64,000 nucleotides of DNA from Stenotrophomonas maltophilia (GCF_004920835.1 NZ_QFHO01000020.1:1-64000); one strand, 5' to 3'; counted from the first letter of the stretch, positions 37,723 to 50,371 are shown. The notes: generated by a model from the letters alone, not told the origin. Program-made: numbers and translations.

Positions 37723-38468
37723 GTTCTTTCCTGCGTGCTTCTGGCCGGGGTCGCCGGCGTTTTCGCCGACGTGGCCGGGGTACCCCAGCTCAGCGTGAAA
37801 CCATTGGTGTAACGGAGGTCGGCGCGCTCGATCGGCGCGTCCTGACGGTTGAGCTGCGGCAGCACCTTGACGAAGCGCTGCATGCGCGAGCGCGCGTCAT
37901 CGCGGCCGACCACCACTTCGGTGCCATTGCTGAGCACCAGCGACCAGCTGCCGCGCGCATCCATCGTCACCCGGCGCACGTCCACGCCGGCCGGTGCGAA
38001 CAATGCACGCGAGTCGCTGTACAGCTTCATCACTTCTTCGGTCTGGCTGTCCGGGCCGTCCAGTTCGGGCAGCGCCAGGTCGGCCAGCTTCTTCGGCGTC
38101 GGGAACAGCTTGCCCTGCTCGGAAACCAGGCGGTCGTTGCCCCAGCGCGCGAACGGCTTGTGCTCGACCAGGGTCACTTCCAGCACGTCCGGCCACTGCT
38201 TGCGCACCCGCGCGCTCTCCACCCACGGCAGCTTTTCCAGCGCGTCCTGCGCGTCCTGCAGCTTGACTGCGAAGAAACCGGAGCGCGCATACGGCATCAG
38301 CACCTGCTGCAACTGCTCGGCCGGCACCCGCTTGAACTCACCGTGCACGCGCAGCTTCGCCAGCGGCCAGCGCTCGGCGCCGACCCAGCCATTGACCACG
38401 GCCACCACCGGCAGTGCAACCACCGACAGGGCCAACAGCCAGACGAAGATGCGCAGCAGCGCGTTCAT
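37719..38468 (-). CDS. ftsQ: Cell division protein FtsQ
   Basis: A 249-residue single-pass divisome protein. A membrane helix at about residues 4-25 ([20 protein letters not shown]) is followed by the POTRA domain ([13 protein letters not shown] to [20 protein letters not shown]) and the FtsQ/DivIB beta domain. It links early and late divisome parts through FtsL and FtsB. The ATG at 38468 overlaps the ddl stop by 4 bp. The C-terminal tail after [11 protein letters not shown] is a Thr/Pro/Ala stretch. Confidence 0.95.
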   Translation of the reverse strand: MNALLRIFVWLLALSVVALPVVAVVNGWVGAERWPLAKLRVHGEFKRVPAEQLQQVLMPYARSGFFAVKLQDAQDALEKLPWVESARVRKQWPDVLEVTLVEHKPFARWGNDRLVSEQGKLFPTPKKLADLALPELDGPDSQTEEVMKLYSDSRALFAPAGVDVRRVTMDARGSWSLVLSNGTEVVVGRDDARSRMQRFVKVLPQLNRQDAPIERADLRYTNGFTLSWGTPATSAKTPATPARSTQERT

Positions 38469-39427
38469 GCGTGCGATGCCTCCAGAGTCTGTTCCAGCAC
38501 GCGCCACACCAGTTCCTCGAAACCGATGCCGGCCTGGCGTGCGGCCTTGGGCACCAGCGAATGGCTGGTCATGCCCGGCGCGGTGTTCACTTCCAGCAGG
38601 AAGAAGCGGCCGCTGTCGCGGTCGCGCATCACGTCCACGCGGCCCCAGCCACGGCAGCCGGCAGCACGGAATGCAGCCAGCGCAATGCGGCGGATTTCAT
38701 CTTCGGCATCACCGTCCAGGCCCGGGCACAGGTACTGGGTGTCTTCAGCGATGTACTTGGCGTTGTAGTCGTACCACTGGCCCTTGGGCACGATGCGGAT
38801 CGACGGCAGCGCGACATCGCCGAGGATGGCCACGGTCAGTTCGTCGCCCACCACCATCTGTTCCATCAGCAGCTGGCCGTCGTAGCGCGCGGCCAGGGCC
38901 ACCGCTTCGTCCAGGCCGGCGTCATCGGTAACCCGGCTGATGCCCACGCTGGAGCCCTCGTTGGCCGGTTTGACCACCACCGGCAGGCCAAGTTCGGCGG
39001 CATTGGCGTGCACGTCCTCGGCAGTGACCTTCCGGTACTGCGGGGTCGGCAGGCCCAGCGACAGCCACACCTGCTTGGTGCGGATCTTGTCCATGCTCAG
39101 CGCCGAGCCCAGCACGTTCGAGCCGGTGTACGGCACGCCGAAGGCGTCCATCAGGCCCTGCACGATGCCGTCCTCACCGCCACCGTTGTGGCCGTGCAGG
39201 ATGTTGAACACGCGATCGATGCCACCGGCTGCGAGCGCCTTGGCCAGCGCCGGAATGCCATCCACCGCGAACGCATCGACGCCACGCGACTGCAGGGCTT
39301 CAAGCACGTTGCGGCCGGAATCCAGCGACACCTCGCGTTCGCTGGAGCTGCCGCCGAGCAGCACGGCGACGCGGCCGAACACAGCCGGGTCGGTCACTCG
39401 CAGCGGCGGGAAGGTCAGCGCGCTCAC
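38465..39427 (-). CDS. ddl: D-alanine--D-alanine ligase
   Basis: A 320-residue ATP-grasp ligase making the D-Ala-D-Ala dipeptide. [19 protein letters not shown] is the N-terminal signature, [19 protein letters not shown] the first PROSITE pattern, [19 protein letters not shown] the ATP-binding loop and [20 protein letters not shown] the second pattern with the metal ligands. It is in the DdlB position of the dcw cluster, between murC and ftsQ, overlapping both by 4 bp. Confidence 0.96.
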   Translation of the reverse strand: MSALTFPPLRVTDPAVFGRVAVLLGGSSSEREVSLDSGRNVLEALQSRGVDAFAVDGIPALAKALAAGGIDRVFNILHGHNGGGEDGIVQGLMDAFGVPYTGSNVLGSALSMDKIRTKQVWLSLGLPTPQYRKVTAEDVHANAAELGLPVVVKPANEGSSVGISRVTDDAGLDEAVALAARYDGQLLMEQMVVGDELTVAILGDVALPSIRIVPKGQWYDYNAKYIAEDTQYLCPGLDGDAEDEIRRIALAAFRAAGCRGWGRVDVMRDRDSGRFFLLEVNTAPGMTSHSLVPKAARQAGIGFEELVWRVLEQTLEASHA

Positions 39428-40860
39428 GCCTCGCCCTCCCCCTTGAAGCCTTCCACCGCGATGTGGGTGGCCACGGCACCGATGTCGCCGGCGCCCATCA
39501 TCAGCAGCAGGTCACCGTCCTGCAGCACGTCCGGCAGCACGCTGGCCAGCTCGGCGGCCTTGCCCACCACCACCGGCTCGCTGCGGCCACGCGCACGGAT
39601 GGCGCGGGCCAGCGCATGCGAATCGGCACCGGCAATGGGTTCCTCGCCGGCCGGGTAGACCTCGCTCAGCACCAGTGCATCGACGCTGGACAGCACCGCG
39701 GCGAACTTGTCGAACTGGTCGCGGGTACGGCTGTAGCGGTGCGGCTGGAAGGCCACCACCAGACGCTTGTCAGCCCAGCCACCACGGGCGGCGGCGAACA
39801 CCGCCTCCAGCTCGCTCGGGTGATGACCGTAGTCGTCGATGATGCGGACCTTGGCGCCGCTGGCGGTGGTCACTTCGCCCAGATCGTTGAAGCGACGGCC
39901 AACACCGGCGAAACCTTCCAGCGCACGCGCGATCGCGTCCGGCGCAACGCCCAGCTGCCAGCCCACCGCAGCGGCGGCCAGCGCGTTGAGTACGTTGTGC
40001 TTGCCCGGCAGCGCCAGCACCACTTCCTGGCTGGTGCCCTGCGGCAGGCGCAGGGTGAAGCGCATGCGCGAGCCTTCCTGCACCACGTTCTCGGCACGTA
40101 CGTCGGCCTGCGGGCTCATGCCGTAGCTCATCACGTGGCGCGGGGTCTTGGCGGCCAGCGCAGCCACTTCGGGATCATCGATGCACAGCACCGCCAGGCC
40201 GTAGAACGGCAGGCGCTGCAGGAACTCGGCGAACGCCGCCTGCACCCGCGCGAAGTCGTTGCCGTAGTTCTCCAGGTGGTCGGCATCAATGTTGGTGATG
40301 ATCGACATCAGCGGATTCAGGCGCAGGAAGCTGCCATCGCTTTCGTCGGCCTCGGCCACCAGCCACTGTCCACCGCCCAGCTTGGCGTTGGCACCGGCAG
40401 CCAGCAGCTGGCCACCGATCACGAACGTCGGGTCCAGGCCACCTTCGCTCAGCACCGCAGCGGTGAGGCTGGTGGTGGTGGTCTTGCCGTGGGTACCGGC
40501 CACCGCGATGCCGCGGCGGAAGCGCATCAGCTCGGCCAGCATCGCCGCACGCGGCATGATCGGAATACGCTGGCTGCGCGCTTCCATCAGTTCCGGGTTG
40601 TCTTCGCGGATGGCACTGGAGACCACCACGCAGTCGGTGCCCAGCACGTTGGCTGCGGAGTGGCCGCGCATGATGCGCGCCCCCAGGCTGGCCAGGCGAC
40701 GGGTCGCCACGTTGTCGGCGTTGTCCGAGCCGGACACCTCATAGCCCAGCGTCAGCATCACTTCGGCGATACCGCTCATGCCGGTGCCGCCGATGCCGAC
40801 GAAATGCACGCGCGGGAACGCGCGCACCAGATCGTTGGTGTCGTGCAGGCGACGGATCAT
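39424..40860 (-). CDS. murC: UDP-N-acetylmuramate--L-alanine ligase
   Basis: A 478-residue Mur ligase adding L-alanine to UDP-MurNAc. The N-terminal Rossmann loop is [19 protein letters not shown], the ATP loop [16 protein letters not shown], the central [14 protein letters not shown] and the C-terminal DDYGHHPSE complete the set. The ATG at 40860 gives the usual [20 protein letters not shown] start; an in-frame ATG at 40893 would bring it within 8 bp of the murG stop. It follows murG after a 40-bp gap and overlaps ddl by 4 bp. Confidence 0.96.
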   Translation of the reverse strand: MIRRLHDTNDLVRAFPRVHFVGIGGTGMSGIAEVMLTLGYEVSGSDNADNVATRRLASLGARIMRGHSAANVLGTDCVVVSSAIREDNPELMEARSQRIPIMPRAAMLAELMRFRRGIAVAGTHGKTTTTSLTAAVLSEGGLDPTFVIGGQLLAAGANAKLGGGQWLVAEADESDGSFLRLNPLMSIITNIDADHLENYGNDFARVQAAFAEFLQRLPFYGLAVLCIDDPEVAALAAKTPRHVMSYGMSPQADVRAENVVQEGSRMRFTLRLPQGTSQEVVLALPGKHNVLNALAAAAVGWQLGVAPDAIARALEGFAGVGRRFNDLGEVTTASGAKVRIIDDYGHHPSELEAVFAAARGGWADKRLVVAFQPHRYSRTRDQFDKFAAVLSSVDALVLSEVYPAGEEPIAGADSHALARAIRARGRSEPVVVGKAAELASVLPDVLQDGDLLLMMGAGDIGAVATHIAVEGFKGEGEA

Positions 40861-40900
40861 GCGCGGCCTCGCGCAGGGCAGGCGCGGTGGCATGCCTTCT

Positions 40901-41989
40901 TCATACAGCTTCCTCAAGAATGATATCGGCGATGCGCTCGGCGGCATCGACCTTTGCCAGAGCACGCGCGGCTTGCGCCATCTGCATGCGGCGGGCGGGA
41001 TTTTCGGACAGATCACGCAGCAGTGCGGCAATGCCGTCAGCCAGCGTTCCGTCCTGCTTCAGCAAAACCGCCGCGCCGCGCTCGACCAGGTACTCCGCAT
41101 TGCGGGTCTGGTGATCGTCGACGGCAGCGGGGAATGGCACCAGCACGCTACCGACACCCACCGCGCACAGCTCGGCCAGCGTCGAAGCGCCCGCGCGGCA
41201 CACCACCAGGTCGGCCCAGGCAAAGGCCTCGGCCATGTCGGCAATGAACGGGGTGATGTCAGCCTGCACGCCGGCCTTGGCATACGCCTCGACCGCTTCG
41301 GCATGCATCTTCTCGCCACTCTGGTGGCGCACCTGCAGCGGCACCCCGGCGCCCAGCGCGGCGATCGCCTGCGGCACGCCGTTGTTGAGTGCACGCGCGC
41401 CCTGGCTGCCACCGACCACCAGCACGCGCAGCGGGCCATGACGGTCGGCGAAGCGCTGTTCCGGCGGTGCGATGGCGGCGATTTCGGCACGCACCGGGTT
41501 GCCGACGAACTCCTCGCGCTTGGCGAAGGTGCCCGGGAAACCGGTCAGCAGGCGGCGCGCATAACGCGACAGGATGCGGTTGGTCAGGCCCGGCGCACGG
41601 TTCTGCTCATGCACGATCAACGGCAGCCCATGCAGGCGCGTGGCCATGCCGCCCGGCCCGGAGGCAAAGCCACCGAAGGCGACCACCGCGCGAGGCTGGC
41701 GCTTGCGGATGATCATGCCGGCGGCGCGCAGCGCGCGCATCAACCGCCACGGTGCACCAAGCAGGGCCAGTTTGCCCTTGCCGCGCAGGCCGGTGATGGC
41801 CAGGGTGTCGATCGGAATGTCGTGCTGCGGCACCAGACGGGTTTCCATCGCACCATCGGCGCCCATCCAGGCGACGGGCACGCCACGCTCGCGCAGCACG
41901 CGGGCCACGGCCAGGCCGGGGAAGATGTGACCGCCGGTGCCACCGGCCAGGATCATCACCGGCCGTGCAGTGTTGGTGGCTGCGCTCAT
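40901..41989 (-). CDS. murG: UDP-GlcNAc transferase MurG
   Basis: A 362-residue GT28 glycosyltransferase that makes lipid II from lipid I on the inner face of the membrane. The G-loops are [18 protein letters not shown] and [28 protein letters not shown] and [17 protein letters not shown] (UDP-GlcNAc site) complete the pattern. Its ATG overlaps the ftsW stop by 4 bp. The gene order ftsW-murG-murC matches E. coli. Confidence 0.97.
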   Translation of the reverse strand: MSAATNTARPVMILAGGTGGHIFPGLAVARVLRERGVPVAWMGADGAMETRLVPQHDIPIDTLAITGLRGKGKLALLGAPWRLMRALRAAGMIIRKRQPRAVVAFGGFASGPGGMATRLHGLPLIVHEQNRAPGLTNRILSRYARRLLTGFPGTFAKREEFVGNPVRAEIAAIAPPEQRFADRHGPLRVLVVGGSQGARALNNGVPQAIAALGAGVPLQVRHQSGEKMHAEAVEAYAKAGVQADITPFIADMAEAFAWADLVVCRAGASTLAELCAVGVGSVLVPFPAAVDDHQTRNAEYLVERGAAVLLKQDGTLADGIAALLRDLSENPARRMQMAQAARALAKVDAAERIADIILEEAV

Positions 41990-43311
41990 GACAGCCTCCC
42001 GAAGGTCGGTTCGATGCGCGACTGCAGGCGGCTGGTGCCACGTGCGGCGGCCGGCCCGGCAGCGGCGGCCACCGGTTCGGCGCTCATCGGCACGCTGGCC
42101 GCAGCCGGTGCGGCCGGCGCGTCCACGGGTGCATCGGCCACGGCCTCGTCGCCACCGCCGATACGCACGGCCTGGCGACGCTCGGCACGCTTGAGTTCAT
42201 AGGACACGCGCAGCAGCAGGCCCATCGCCACGCAGGTCATCAGCACCGACGAACCACCGGAGGAGATCAGCGGCAGGGTCAGGCCCTTGGTCGGCAGGAT
42301 GCCCAGGTTCACGCCGATCGAGACGAAGGTCTGCATGCTGATCCACAGGCCGATGCCGAAGGCGATGTAGCCGGAGAAGTGGCGCTTCATTTCCACGCAG
42401 CGCATGCCCAGCCAGAAGGTGCGGCCGACCAGCAGCGCGTACAGCGCCACGATCACGCAGGTGCCGAGGAAGCCGAACTCCTCAGCGGTGACCGAGAAGA
42501 TGAAGTCGGTATGTGCTTCCGGCAGGTAGTACAGCTTCTGCACCGAGTTGCCCAGGCCAACGCCGGTCCACTCGCCGCGGCCCACCGCCATCAGCGCGTT
42601 GGACAGCTGGTAGCCGTCGCCCTGCTGGTCGGCCCACGGGTCCAGGAAGGAGGTGATGCGGCGCATGCGGTAAGGCTCGATGATCGCCAGCGCGCTCATG
42701 CCGACCAGGCCGATGATCACCGGCATCGACATGCGCGGCATGTTCACCCCGCCCAGCACCAGCATGCCGGCGGTGATCGCCAGCAGCAGGGTGGACGAAC
42801 CGAAGTCCGGCTGCAGCAGCAGCAACAGCACCAGCGCACCGGCCACGCCCAGCGGCTTGAGCATCGCCGGCCAGGTCGCGTTGACCTCGTCGCGGAAGCG
42901 CACCAGGTAGCTGGACAGCCAGACGATGTAGAGCACCTTCACCGCTTCCACCGTCTGGAACTTGGAGATGCCCAGGTTGATCCAGCGGCGCGCACCGTTG
43001 ACGGTGCTGCCCAGGCCCGGCGCGAACACCGCCAGCAGCAGCACGAAGCAGCCCAGCAGCAGCATCTGGTTGTACTGCTCGATGGACTTCAGCTCGGTGC
43101 GGGCGGCAACGACCGCCAGCACGATGCCCACCGCCAGGAAGATCAGGTGGCGGTTGAGGTAGTAGAACGGGCTGCTCATCAAAGCGATCGAGCTGGACGC
43201 CACCATCACCACGCCGATGCCCGTGAGCGCGATGATCGCGCCCAGCAGCCACTTGTCGTAGCTGCCTTCGATGGCTTCAAGGCGTGTTGCCTGGCGGGAC
43301 AGGTCGTTCAT
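41986..43311 (-). CDS. ftsW: Peptidoglycan glycosyltransferase FtsW
   Basis: A 441-residue SEDS-family polymerase with about ten membrane helices. Signatures: [19 protein letters not shown]-like [15 protein letters not shown] holding the catalytic Asp, [19 protein letters not shown], and [19 protein letters not shown] near the C-terminal helices. The last 70 residues are an Ala/Pro/Asp-rich cytoplasmic tail, longer than in E. coli. Works with FtsI to make septal peptidoglycan. It follows mraY after a single base, and no murD lies between them. Confidence 0.97.
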   Translation of the reverse strand: MNDLSRQATRLEAIEGSYDKWLLGAIIALTGIGVVMVASSSIALMSSPFYYLNRHLIFLAVGIVLAVVAARTELKSIEQYNQMLLLGCFVLLLAVFAPGLGSTVNGARRWINLGISKFQTVEAVKVLYIVWLSSYLVRFRDEVNATWPAMLKPLGVAGALVLLLLLQPDFGSSTLLLAITAGMLVLGGVNMPRMSMPVIIGLVGMSALAIIEPYRMRRITSFLDPWADQQGDGYQLSNALMAVGRGEWTGVGLGNSVQKLYYLPEAHTDFIFSVTAEEFGFLGTCVIVALYALLVGRTFWLGMRCVEMKRHFSGYIAFGIGLWISMQTFVSIGVNLGILPTKGLTLPLISSGGSSVLMTCVAMGLLLRVSYELKRAERRQAVRIGGGDEAVADAPVDAPAAPAAASVPMSAEPVAAAAGPAAARGTSRLQSRIEPTFGRLS

Positions 43312-43312
43312 C

Positions 43313-44398
43313 TCAGCGCACCTTCAACGTGGCCAGGCCAATCAGCACGAGCACGACGGAGATGATCCAGAAGCGCACGATCACGCGCGGCTCGGGCCAG
43401 CCCTTCAGTTCGAAGTGGTGATGGATCGGCGCCATGCGGAACACGCGCTTGCCGGTCAGCTTGAACGAGGCGACCTGGATCATCACCGACAGCGTTTCGA
43501 TGACGAACACACCGCCCATGATCACCAGCACCAGCTCCTGGCGGGTGATCACCGCGATCGTGCCCAGCACGGCGCCCAGCGCCAGCGCGCCGATGTCGCC
43601 CATGAAGACCATGGCCGGGTAGGTGTTGAACCAGAGGAAGCCCAGGCCTGCGCCGGCGATGGCCGCACAGATGATGACCAGCTCGCCGGCGCCCGGGATC
43701 TGCGGGATCTGCAGGTAGTTGGCAAACACCACGTTGCCCGAGGCATAGGCGAACACGCCCAGCGCGCAGGCCACCAGCACCGTCGGCATGATCGCCAGGC
43801 CGTCCAGGCCGTCGGTCAGGTTCACCGCATTGGAGAAGCCAACGATCCAGAAGTAGGCGATGGTCACGAAGCCGATGCCGGCCAGCGGCAGCGCCACCGA
43901 CTTGAACATCGGGATGTAGAAGGTCAGTGCGGCCGGCACATCGGCCGTATAGAACAGGAACAGGCCCGCAGCCAGGCCGAAGATCGACTGCAGCAGGTAC
44001 TTCCAGCGCGACTTCAGGCCGTTCGGATCGCGGCGGACGATCTTGATCCAGTCGTCGTACCAGCCGATGGCGCCGAAGCAGAGCATGACCGCCAGCACCA
44101 GCCACACGTAACGGTTGCGCAGGTCGGCCCACATCAGCACCGACAGGGTGATGGTGAGCAGGATCAGCGAACCTCCCATGGTCGGCGTACCGGCCTTGGA
44201 GAAATGGGTCTGCGGACCGTCCTTGCGGATCGGCTGGCCGCCCTTGAACTGGGCAAGCTTGCGGATCATCGCCGGGCCGAGCCACAGCGACAGGAACAGG
44301 GCCGTCAACGCGGCAAGGATGGCGCGGAACGTCTGGTAGTTGAACAGCCCGAACAGGCTCTCCAACTGCTGCAACCATCGAGCCAGTTCATACAACAT
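43313..44398 (-). CDS. mraY: Phospho-MurNAc-pentapeptide translocase
   Basis: A 361-residue integral-membrane enzyme transferring phospho-MurNAc-pentapeptide to undecaprenyl phosphate, making lipid I. Ten hydrophobic helices are visible. Conserved parts are [29 protein letters not shown] with the Asp-Asp pair, [35 protein letters not shown] and [16 protein letters not shown]. The ATG at 44398 lies 11 bp inside the murF 3' end, and the stop is 1 bp from the ftsW start. Confidence 0.98.
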   Translation of the reverse strand: MLYELARWLQQLESLFGLFNYQTFRAILAALTALFLSLWLGPAMIRKLAQFKGGQPIRKDGPQTHFSKAGTPTMGGSLILLTITLSVLMWADLRNRYVWLVLAVMLCFGAIGWYDDWIKIVRRDPNGLKSRWKYLLQSIFGLAAGLFLFYTADVPAALTFYIPMFKSVALPLAGIGFVTIAYFWIVGFSNAVNLTDGLDGLAIMPTVLVACALGVFAYASGNVVFANYLQIPQIPGAGELVIICAAIAGAGLGFLWFNTYPAMVFMGDIGALALGAVLGTIAVITRQELVLVIMGGVFVIETLSVMIQVASFKLTGKRVFRMAPIHHHFELKGWPEPRVIVRFWIISVVLVLIGLATLKVR

Positions 44399-45782
44399 GC
44401 GGGGATTCCTCTCCTTGCGCCAGCAGCGCTTTGACAATCGTGTCCATGGCGCTGCCACGGGAACCCTTGACCAGGCAGCGCACGCCAGCGTGCAGCTCGT
44501 CCTTCAGCGCCTGCGACAGCGCGTCATGGGTGGCGAAATGACGGCCGCCTTCGCCGAAGGCGGTGGCGGCAGCGGCGCTGAGCGGACCCAGCGCATACAG
44601 GCGCTTCAGGCCAGCCGCGCGGGCGCGCAGGCCGGCCTGCGCATGCAGCGCTTCGGCATCCGGGCCCAGCTCGCGCATGTCGCCAAGCACCAGCCAGCCT
44701 TCTTCCGGAGCAGCAGCCAGGGCATCGATGGCCGCAGCCAGCGAACCCGGGTTGGCGTTGTAGCTGTCGTCCACCAGCACCGCACCGTTGCGCAGCTGAT
44801 GGGCAATCTGGCGGCCGGGCACCGGCTGCGCATCGGCCAGGCCAGCTGCAACCAGCGCCAGCTCGATACCGGCGGCCAGTGCCAGGCTGGCCGCGGCCAG
44901 CGCGTTGCTGACGTTGTGGCGGCCCGGCAGACCCAGCACCACGCGGGCTTCGCCCATCGGCGACACCAGGGTGAACTGGCTGCCCTGCGCACCGGCGCGG
45001 ATATCACGCGCAGTGACATCGGCGGTATGTTCCAGCCCATAGCGCAGCACACTGCAGCGCGCCGGGGTACCGACGAAGTGCTGTTCGAACCAGCGACCGT
45101 AGGCATCGTCGACGTTGATCACGGCCACGCCGTCAGCCGGCAGCGCGGCGTAGATCGCGCCCTTGGTGACGGCGACGCCGAGCAGGCTGCCCATCCGCTC
45201 CAGGTGCGCCGGGGCGATGTTGTTGACCAGCGCATAGCGCGGACGGGCGATGTCGGTCAGGTAGGCGATGTCACCCGGCTTGCCGGCACCCATCTCGTAG
45301 ACCGCGTAGTCAGCATCTTCCGGTGCATCAATCACTGCCAGCGGCAGGCCGATTTCGTTGTTGCGGTTGCCCGGATTGGCGTAGACCACCTTGTGCGCGT
45401 GGCGGGCCACCTGCTGGAGAATTGCCAGCAGCAGGCTCTTCACGCTGGTCTTGCCGTTGCTGCCGGTGATCGCGAACACCTCGGTATCACGGTCACGCTG
45501 CATGCCGGTGGCGATCTTCGCCAGCGCCAGCTCGCTGTCGGCCACCAGCACCTGCGGCAGTTCGATCGGCAGCAGGCGCTCGACCAGCAGCGCGCTGGCA
45601 CCGCGTGCCAGTGCGTCGGCGGCGAAGTCATGGCCGTCGAAACGCTCGCCACGCAGCGCCACGTACAGGCTGCCCGGGCCGAGGCTGCGGGTGTCGTTGC
45701 TGATCGCGTCGATGGCCACGTCGTCGCCGTGGATCTCGCCGCCGGCCCAGTGTGCGATCAGCGAAAGCAGGGTGCGCTTCAT
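44388..45782 (-). CDS. murF: UDP-MurNAc-tripeptide--D-Ala-D-Ala ligase
   Basis: A 464-residue Mur ligase attaching the D-Ala-D-Ala dipeptide. The ATP loop is [16 protein letters not shown], the central domain has [14 protein letters not shown], and the C-terminal domain includes [17 protein letters not shown] and [10 protein letters not shown], both typical of MurF. Overlaps murE by 4 bp and mraY by 11 bp. Length is near that of E. coli MurF. Confidence 0.96.
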   Translation of the reverse strand: MKRTLLSLIAHWAGGEIHGDDVAIDAISNDTRSLGPGSLYVALRGERFDGHDFAADALARGASALLVERLLPIELPQVLVADSELALAKIATGMQRDRDTEVFAITGSNGKTSVKSLLLAILQQVARHAHKVVYANPGNRNNEIGLPLAVIDAPEDADYAVYEMGAGKPGDIAYLTDIARPRYALVNNIAPAHLERMGSLLGVAVTKGAIYAALPADGVAVINVDDAYGRWFEQHFVGTPARCSVLRYGLEHTADVTARDIRAGAQGSQFTLVSPMGEARVVLGLPGRHNVSNALAAASLALAAGIELALVAAGLADAQPVPGRQIAHQLRNGAVLVDDSYNANPGSLAAAIDALAAAPEEGWLVLGDMRELGPDAEALHAQAGLRARAAGLKRLYALGPLSAAAATAFGEGGRHFATHDALSQALKDELHAGVRCLVKGSRGSAMDTIVKALLAQGEESPHVV

Positions 45783-47287
45783 GCGATGCCCTCCCCGGCC
45801 TGCGATCTCAGCACGCCGACCTTGGCGGCCAACGCAGCGGCAGCCACTTCGGTGTCATCGAAGTCATGGCGCACGCCATTCACTTCCTGGTACGGCTCGT
45901 GGCCCTTGCCGGCGATCAGGATGATGTCGCCTGCATTGGCGCGCTTCACCGCCAGGCCGATCGCGCGCGCGCGGCTGCGCTGCACGGTCACGGCGGAGGC
46001 ATCGGTGAAGCCGGCCAGGATGTCGGCCACGATCACGTCGCCATCTTCGCCACGCGGGTTGTCGTCGGTGACGATGACCTGGTTGGCCAAGCGCTCGGCA
46101 ATCGCGGCCATCTGCGGACGCTTGCCGGTATCGCGCTCACCACCGCAGCCGAACACGCAGAACAGCGTGCCCTGCAGGTGGCCGTGCAGGCTGTCCAGCG
46201 CCTGTTCCAGTGCATCCGGGGTGTGCGCGTAATCCACCACCACGGTCGGCAGGCCCTCTTCGCCACCGAGGCGGTTCATGCGGCCGCGGATCGGCTGCAG
46301 CGCCGACAGCACCTCGGCAATGCGCGCAAGCGGCTGGCCCTGCGCATGCAGGGTGCCGGCCACGGCCAGCAGGTTGTCCACGTTGAAGCGGCCCAGCAGC
46401 GGCGACTGCACTGCCGCGCGCTGGCCGTCGATGACCAGTTCGAAGGCGATGCCACGGCCGTCCAGCTGCAGCGCTTCGGCGCGCACGCTGGCGTCGGTGG
46501 CACCGCGCGAGCTCAGGCCGATCGGCTGCACGCCCGCCGGCAGGCCGGCGAACAGCTGGCGACCGAACGCATCGTCCAGGTTGATCACCGCGGCCTTCAG
46601 GCCCGGACGATGGAACAGGCGCGCCTTGGCCGCACCGTAGCTGGCCATGTCGCCGTGGTAGTCCAGGTGATCGCGGGTGAGGTTGGTGAACACCGCCACG
46701 TCGTAGTGCACCGCATCCACGCGGCCCTGGTCCAGCGCGTGCGAGCTGACTTCCATCGCCACAGCGCGCGCGCCGGCGTCGCGCAGCTGCGCCAGCAGCG
46801 CATGCATCTGCAGCACCAGCGGCGTGGTGAAACCGGTCGGTTCAACCGCACCATAAAGTCCGGCGCCCAGCGTGCCGATACTGCCACTGGGCGTTCCGAG
46901 CAGGTGCCAGGCCTGGGCCAGCAGCTGCACGGTGGAAGTCTTGCCGTTGGTGCCGGTCACGCCCACCATCGCCATTGCCCGCGACGGTGCGCCATGGAAC
47001 TGGTCGGCCATCGCGCCCATGCGTGCGCGCAGGCCAGGCACCGCGATCGCATCGGCCGGTGCCGGCAGCTCGGCAGGTGCCGGCGGCTCGAACAGGATGG
47101 CGCCGGCGCCGGCCGCACGGGCCTGCTCGACAAACCCCAGGCCATGCGCGCCGAAACCGGCGATGGCGACGAAGGCATTGCCGGGCCGCACGGCGCGGCT
47201 GTCCAGCACCAGGCCGGTCAGAACGGGGTCGTGCCCTGCAAGAGCAACGTCCGGAAGCAACTGCGAAAGCAACATCGAAGGACTCAT
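45779..47287 (-). CDS. murE: UDP-MurNAc-dipeptide--meso-diaminopimelate ligase
   Basis: A 502-residue Mur ligase. The ATP loop is [16 protein letters not shown], the central domain has [16 protein letters not shown] and [12 protein letters not shown], and the C-terminal domain has [31 protein letters not shown] and [12 protein letters not shown]. The DNPR motif is the one that selects meso-diaminopimelate, so the peptidoglycan is of the DAP type. Overlaps ftsI and murF by 4 bp each. Confidence 0.96.
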   Translation of the reverse strand: MSPSMLLSQLLPDVALAGHDPVLTGLVLDSRAVRPGNAFVAIAGFGAHGLGFVEQARAAGAGAILFEPPAPAELPAPADAIAVPGLRARMGAMADQFHGAPSRAMAMVGVTGTNGKTSTVQLLAQAWHLLGTPSGSIGTLGAGLYGAVEPTGFTTPLVLQMHALLAQLRDAGARAVAMEVSSHALDQGRVDAVHYDVAVFTNLTRDHLDYHGDMASYGAAKARLFHRPGLKAAVINLDDAFGRQLFAGLPAGVQPIGLSSRGATDASVRAEALQLDGRGIAFELVIDGQRAAVQSPLLGRFNVDNLLAVAGTLHAQGQPLARIAEVLSALQPIRGRMNRLGGEEGLPTVVVDYAHTPDALEQALDSLHGHLQGTLFCVFGCGGERDTGKRPQMAAIAERLANQVIVTDDNPRGEDGDVIVADILAGFTDASAVTVQRSRARAIGLAVKRANAGDIILIAGKGHEPYQEVNGVRHDFDDTEVAAAALAAKVGVLRSQAGEGIA

Positions 47288-49128
47288 TGCGTGCCTCCCG
47301 TAGCGGGCGGCGTCTGGGCATGCGCGCTGGGCAGCGCAGCATCGAATTCAGCGGCGGCATCGACCGGCAGCGCGGCCTCGGCCGGTGGCGCCGGCAGGAT
47401 CGAGGCCGAATGGCCGACCTTGCCGGACTGCTGTGCGGCCAGCCACGACTGCAGGTCGTCCAGCGGCACGTCCATCAGGCGCAGGGTGCCTTCCATCACG
47501 TTGTGGTAGACCGGCGCCGACACCAGGCCACCGTAGAACTTGCCGGCCTGCGGGTCGTTGATGACGATGACGGTGGCAAAACGCGGATTGGTGGCCGGCA
47601 CCACGCCGGCGAACAGCGCGTTGTAGTGGCCGCGCTCGTAACCGCCGGGGCCGGCCTTGCGCGCGGTACCGGTCTTGCCGGCCACGCGGTAGCCCAGCAC
47701 CGCCGCCTGCTTGGCGCCGCCCTGGGTGACCACGGTTTCCATCATCGCCACCACCTGCTTGGCGACGTTCTCGTCGATGATCTGCTGGCCTTCGTTGCGC
47801 TGGCCCTTGACGAAGGTCGGCGCGATCAACTTGCCGCCGTTGGCCAGCGCAGAGTAGGCAGTGGCGATCTGCAGCGGCGTCACGTTCAGGCCATAGCCGT
47901 AGGACATGGTGGTTTTGGTGGTGCCCGACCAGCGCGCCGGGCGCAGCACCACGCCGCCGGACTCACCCGGGAAGCCGCTGTGCGGCACCGAGCCGTAGCC
48001 GAAACGGCGCACGCCGTCGTAGAACACCTGGTCCGGCATCTTCGCCGCCACCTTGGCCGCGCCCACGTTCGAACTGCGGGTGATCACGCCGGTCACGTTC
48101 AGCACGCCGTTGTTGCGCGGCACGTCGCGGATGGTGAAGCGACCCAGAGTCATGTAGCCCGGGTTGGTGTCGATGATGGTGTCCTTGGTCACCGCGCCGG
48201 ACTGCAGCGCGGTGGCGATGGTCAGCGGCTTCATCGTCGAACCCGGCTCGACCAGGTCGGTCACCGCGCGGTTGCGGCGGGTATCCGGGGCCGCGCCGCC
48301 CACCGAATTCGGGTTGTAGGTCGGCAGGTTGACCATCGCCAGGATCTCGCCGGTGGTCACGTCCATGATCACCATCGAACCGCCGGCCGCCTTGTTGGCC
48401 ACCAGTGCGTTGCGCAGTTCCTTGAACGCCAGGTACTGGATGCGGCGGTCGATGCTGAGGGTCAGGTCCTTGCCCGGTTCGGCGGCGCGCAGCAGATCGC
48501 TTTCGACGGTCTCGCCCTTGCGGTTGCGGATCACCCGCTTGGCGCCGGCCTTTCCACGCAGCCATTCGTCGAACGCAAGTTCCAGGCCTTCCTGGCCGCG
48601 GTCGTCGATGTTGGTGAAGCCCAGCACGTGTGCCATCGCCTCACCCTGCGGGTAGAAGCGACGGAACTCGCGCTGCGCGGCCACGCCCGGAATCTTCAGC
48701 GCGACCACCTTCTCTGCCTCGTCCGGATTGATCCGGCGACGCAGGTACATGAATTCCTTGTCCGACTTCTGAGACAGGCGACTGCTCAGCTCATCCACCG
48801 ACATGCCGACTGCCTGCGCCAGCTCGGGAATGCGCTCGGGCGAACGCAGCAGGTCCTGCGGATTGACCCAGATCGAGGCGACCGGGGTCGACACCGCCAA
48901 CGGCTCGCCGTTGCGGTCGGTGATCATGCCGCGCGAGGTCTTGATCGGCAGCTCGCGCAGGTAGCGGGCCTCGCCCTGGCGCTGGTAGAAATCGCTGTTG
49001 ATGATCTGCACGTAGGCCGCACGGCCCACCAGCGACACCGAGCACAGGCCAAGCGCCAGGGCAACCCAGCGCAGGCGCTGGCGCAGGTTGAAGGCGTTGC
49101 GCGGGCGGTTGCGACCGGTCTTGCTCAT
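47284..49128 (-). CDS. ftsI: Peptidoglycan D,D-transpeptidase FtsI (PBP3)
   Basis: A 614-residue class B penicillin-binding protein for septal cross-linking. A basic N-terminus and membrane helix (about residues 18-38) lead to the pedestal domain, then the transpeptidase domain with the SxxK nucleophile in [13 protein letters not shown], the SxN-like [11 protein letters not shown], and KTG in [12 protein letters not shown]. An extended C-terminal tail of about 40 residues is Ala/Pro-rich. Overlaps ftsL and murE by 4 bp each. Length is slightly above E. coli PBP3 (588). Confidence 0.97.
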   Translation of the reverse strand: MSKTGRNRPRNAFNLRQRLRWVALALGLCSVSLVGRAAYVQIINSDFYQRQGEARYLRELPIKTSRGMITDRNGEPLAVSTPVASIWVNPQDLLRSPERIPELAQAVGMSVDELSSRLSQKSDKEFMYLRRRINPDEAEKVVALKIPGVAAQREFRRFYPQGEAMAHVLGFTNIDDRGQEGLELAFDEWLRGKAGAKRVIRNRKGETVESDLLRAAEPGKDLTLSIDRRIQYLAFKELRNALVANKAAGGSMVIMDVTTGEILAMVNLPTYNPNSVGGAAPDTRRNRAVTDLVEPGSTMKPLTIATALQSGAVTKDTIIDTNPGYMTLGRFTIRDVPRNNGVLNVTGVITRSSNVGAAKVAAKMPDQVFYDGVRRFGYGSVPHSGFPGESGGVVLRPARWSGTTKTTMSYGYGLNVTPLQIATAYSALANGGKLIAPTFVKGQRNEGQQIIDENVAKQVVAMMETVVTQGGAKQAAVLGYRVAGKTGTARKAGPGGYERGHYNALFAGVVPATNPRFATVIVINDPQAGKFYGGLVSAPVYHNVMEGTLRLMDVPLDDLQSWLAAQQSGKVGHSASILPAPPAEAALPVDAAAEFDAALPSAHAQTPPATGGTQ

Positions 49129-49388
49129 GGGCGCACCACCACGATGTCGGCGGCCTCTGGGAACTTCATGCCGAGCTTCTCGCGGGCGATGCGATCGACA
49201 CGGTTGGCTTCAGCCAGCGTTGCCTGCTCCAGCTGCAGGCGGCCGAATTCCAGATTGATGTCATCGCGCTTGCGCTCGGCGCGCGACAGCTCGATGAACG
49301 TCTGCCGGTGACGGTGACGCACGAACACGACGCCGATCGCCGAGGCCACGGTCGAGGCCAACAGGATGATCAGCAGCAGCCGGCTCAT
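49125..49388 (-). CDS. ftsL: Cell division protein FtsL
   Basis: An 87-residue bitopic protein: a membrane helix (residues about 3-22, [20 protein letters not shown]) and a periplasmic coiled coil ([20 protein letters not shown] to [17 protein letters not shown]), ending in [11 protein letters not shown]. This is the standard FtsL form and place between rsmH and ftsI, overlapping each by 4 bp. It joins FtsB and FtsQ to activate FtsWI. Confidence 0.95.
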   Translation of the reverse strand: MSRLLLIILLASTVASAIGVVFVRHRHRQTFIELSRAERKRDDINLEFGRLQLEQATLAEANRVDRIAREKLGMKFPEAADIVVVRP

Positions 49389-50371
49389 GCATCGGCCTCC
49401 CGCTTCTGGGCCAGGCGCAGCACGGCGCTGCGGGCACGCGGGTTGGCCGCCAGTTCTTCGTCGGTGGCCTTGATGGCACCGCCGATCAGATCCAGGGTCG
49501 GTACGAACACCTCCGCCTCGGGCAAGCGGCGGTTGGCCGGCGGTGCCTTGGCCAGGCGGTTCATGTACTGCTTGACGATGCGGTCTTCCAGCGAGTGGAA
49601 GCTGATCACCGCCAGGCGACCACCGGGCTTGAGCCGCTCCACCGCCGCATCGAGGCCGGCTTCCAGATCGGCCAGCTCGCGGTTGATGTGGATGCGGATG
49701 GCCTGGAAGCTGCGCGTGGCCGGATGGATCTTGTCCTTGCCACGCGGCATCACCGAGGCGATCAGCTCGGCCAGTTCTGCGGTACGGGTGAACGGCTGCT
49801 TCTCGCGACGCGCCACGATGGCACGGGCGATACGGCGGCTCTGGCGCTCTTCGCCGTAGGTCCACAGCACGTCGGCAATCTCACGGTCTTCGACGCGGTT
49901 GATCCACTGCGCGGCGCTTTCACCGCTGTCCGGGTCCATGCGCATGTCCAGCGGGCCGTCCTTGCCGAAGCTGAAACCACGTTCGGCCACGTCCAGCTGC
50001 GGCGACGACACGCCAAGGTCGAACAGCACGCCGTCCAGGCCTTCGGCCGTCGCATCCCACTGCAGCAGCTGGGCGAAGCTGCCACGGAAGATGGACACGC
50101 GCGGGTCCGGCGCGAAATCACGCTCGGCAACGGCGATGGCTTCCGGATCCTTGTCCATGACCAGCAGGCGCCCCTCGGGACCGAGCAGGGTGAGCACGCC
50201 ACGTGCATGACCGCCACGACCGAACGTGCCATCCAGATAACGTCCGTTTTCGATCACCCTCAGGCCTTCAAGGACCTGGGTGTACAGGACCGGCAGATGC
50301 ACCGCCGGCGACTGCGACACCGGAAGGTGACCGGCCTGCGCTTCTGGGCGCATCCGGGCACCCCGGCTCAC
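49385..50371 (-). CDS. rsmH: 16S rRNA m4C1402 methyltransferase
   Basis: A 328-residue enzyme (formerly MraW) adding the N4-methyl group to C1402 of 16S rRNA. Motifs: [13 protein letters not shown], the SAM loop [44 protein letters not shown], and [19 protein letters not shown]. The ATG at 50371 overlaps the mraZ stop by 4 bp; an in-frame ATG at 50353 is also possible and would remove six residues. The rsmI gene in this window modifies the 2'-OH of the same nucleotide. Confidence 0.96.
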   Translation of the reverse strand: MSRGARMRPEAQAGHLPVSQSPAVHLPVLYTQVLEGLRVIENGRYLDGTFGRGGHARGVLTLLGPEGRLLVMDKDPEAIAVAERDFAPDPRVSIFRGSFAQLLQWDATAEGLDGVLFDLGVSSPQLDVAERGFSFGKDGPLDMRMDPDSGESAAQWINRVEDREIADVLWTYGEERQSRRIARAIVARREKQPFTRTAELAELIASVMPRGKDKIHPATRSFQAIRIHINRELADLEAGLDAAVERLKPGGRLAVISFHSLEDRIVKQYMNRLAKAPPANRRLPEAEVFVPTLDLIGGAIKATDEELAANPRARSAVLRLAQKREADA

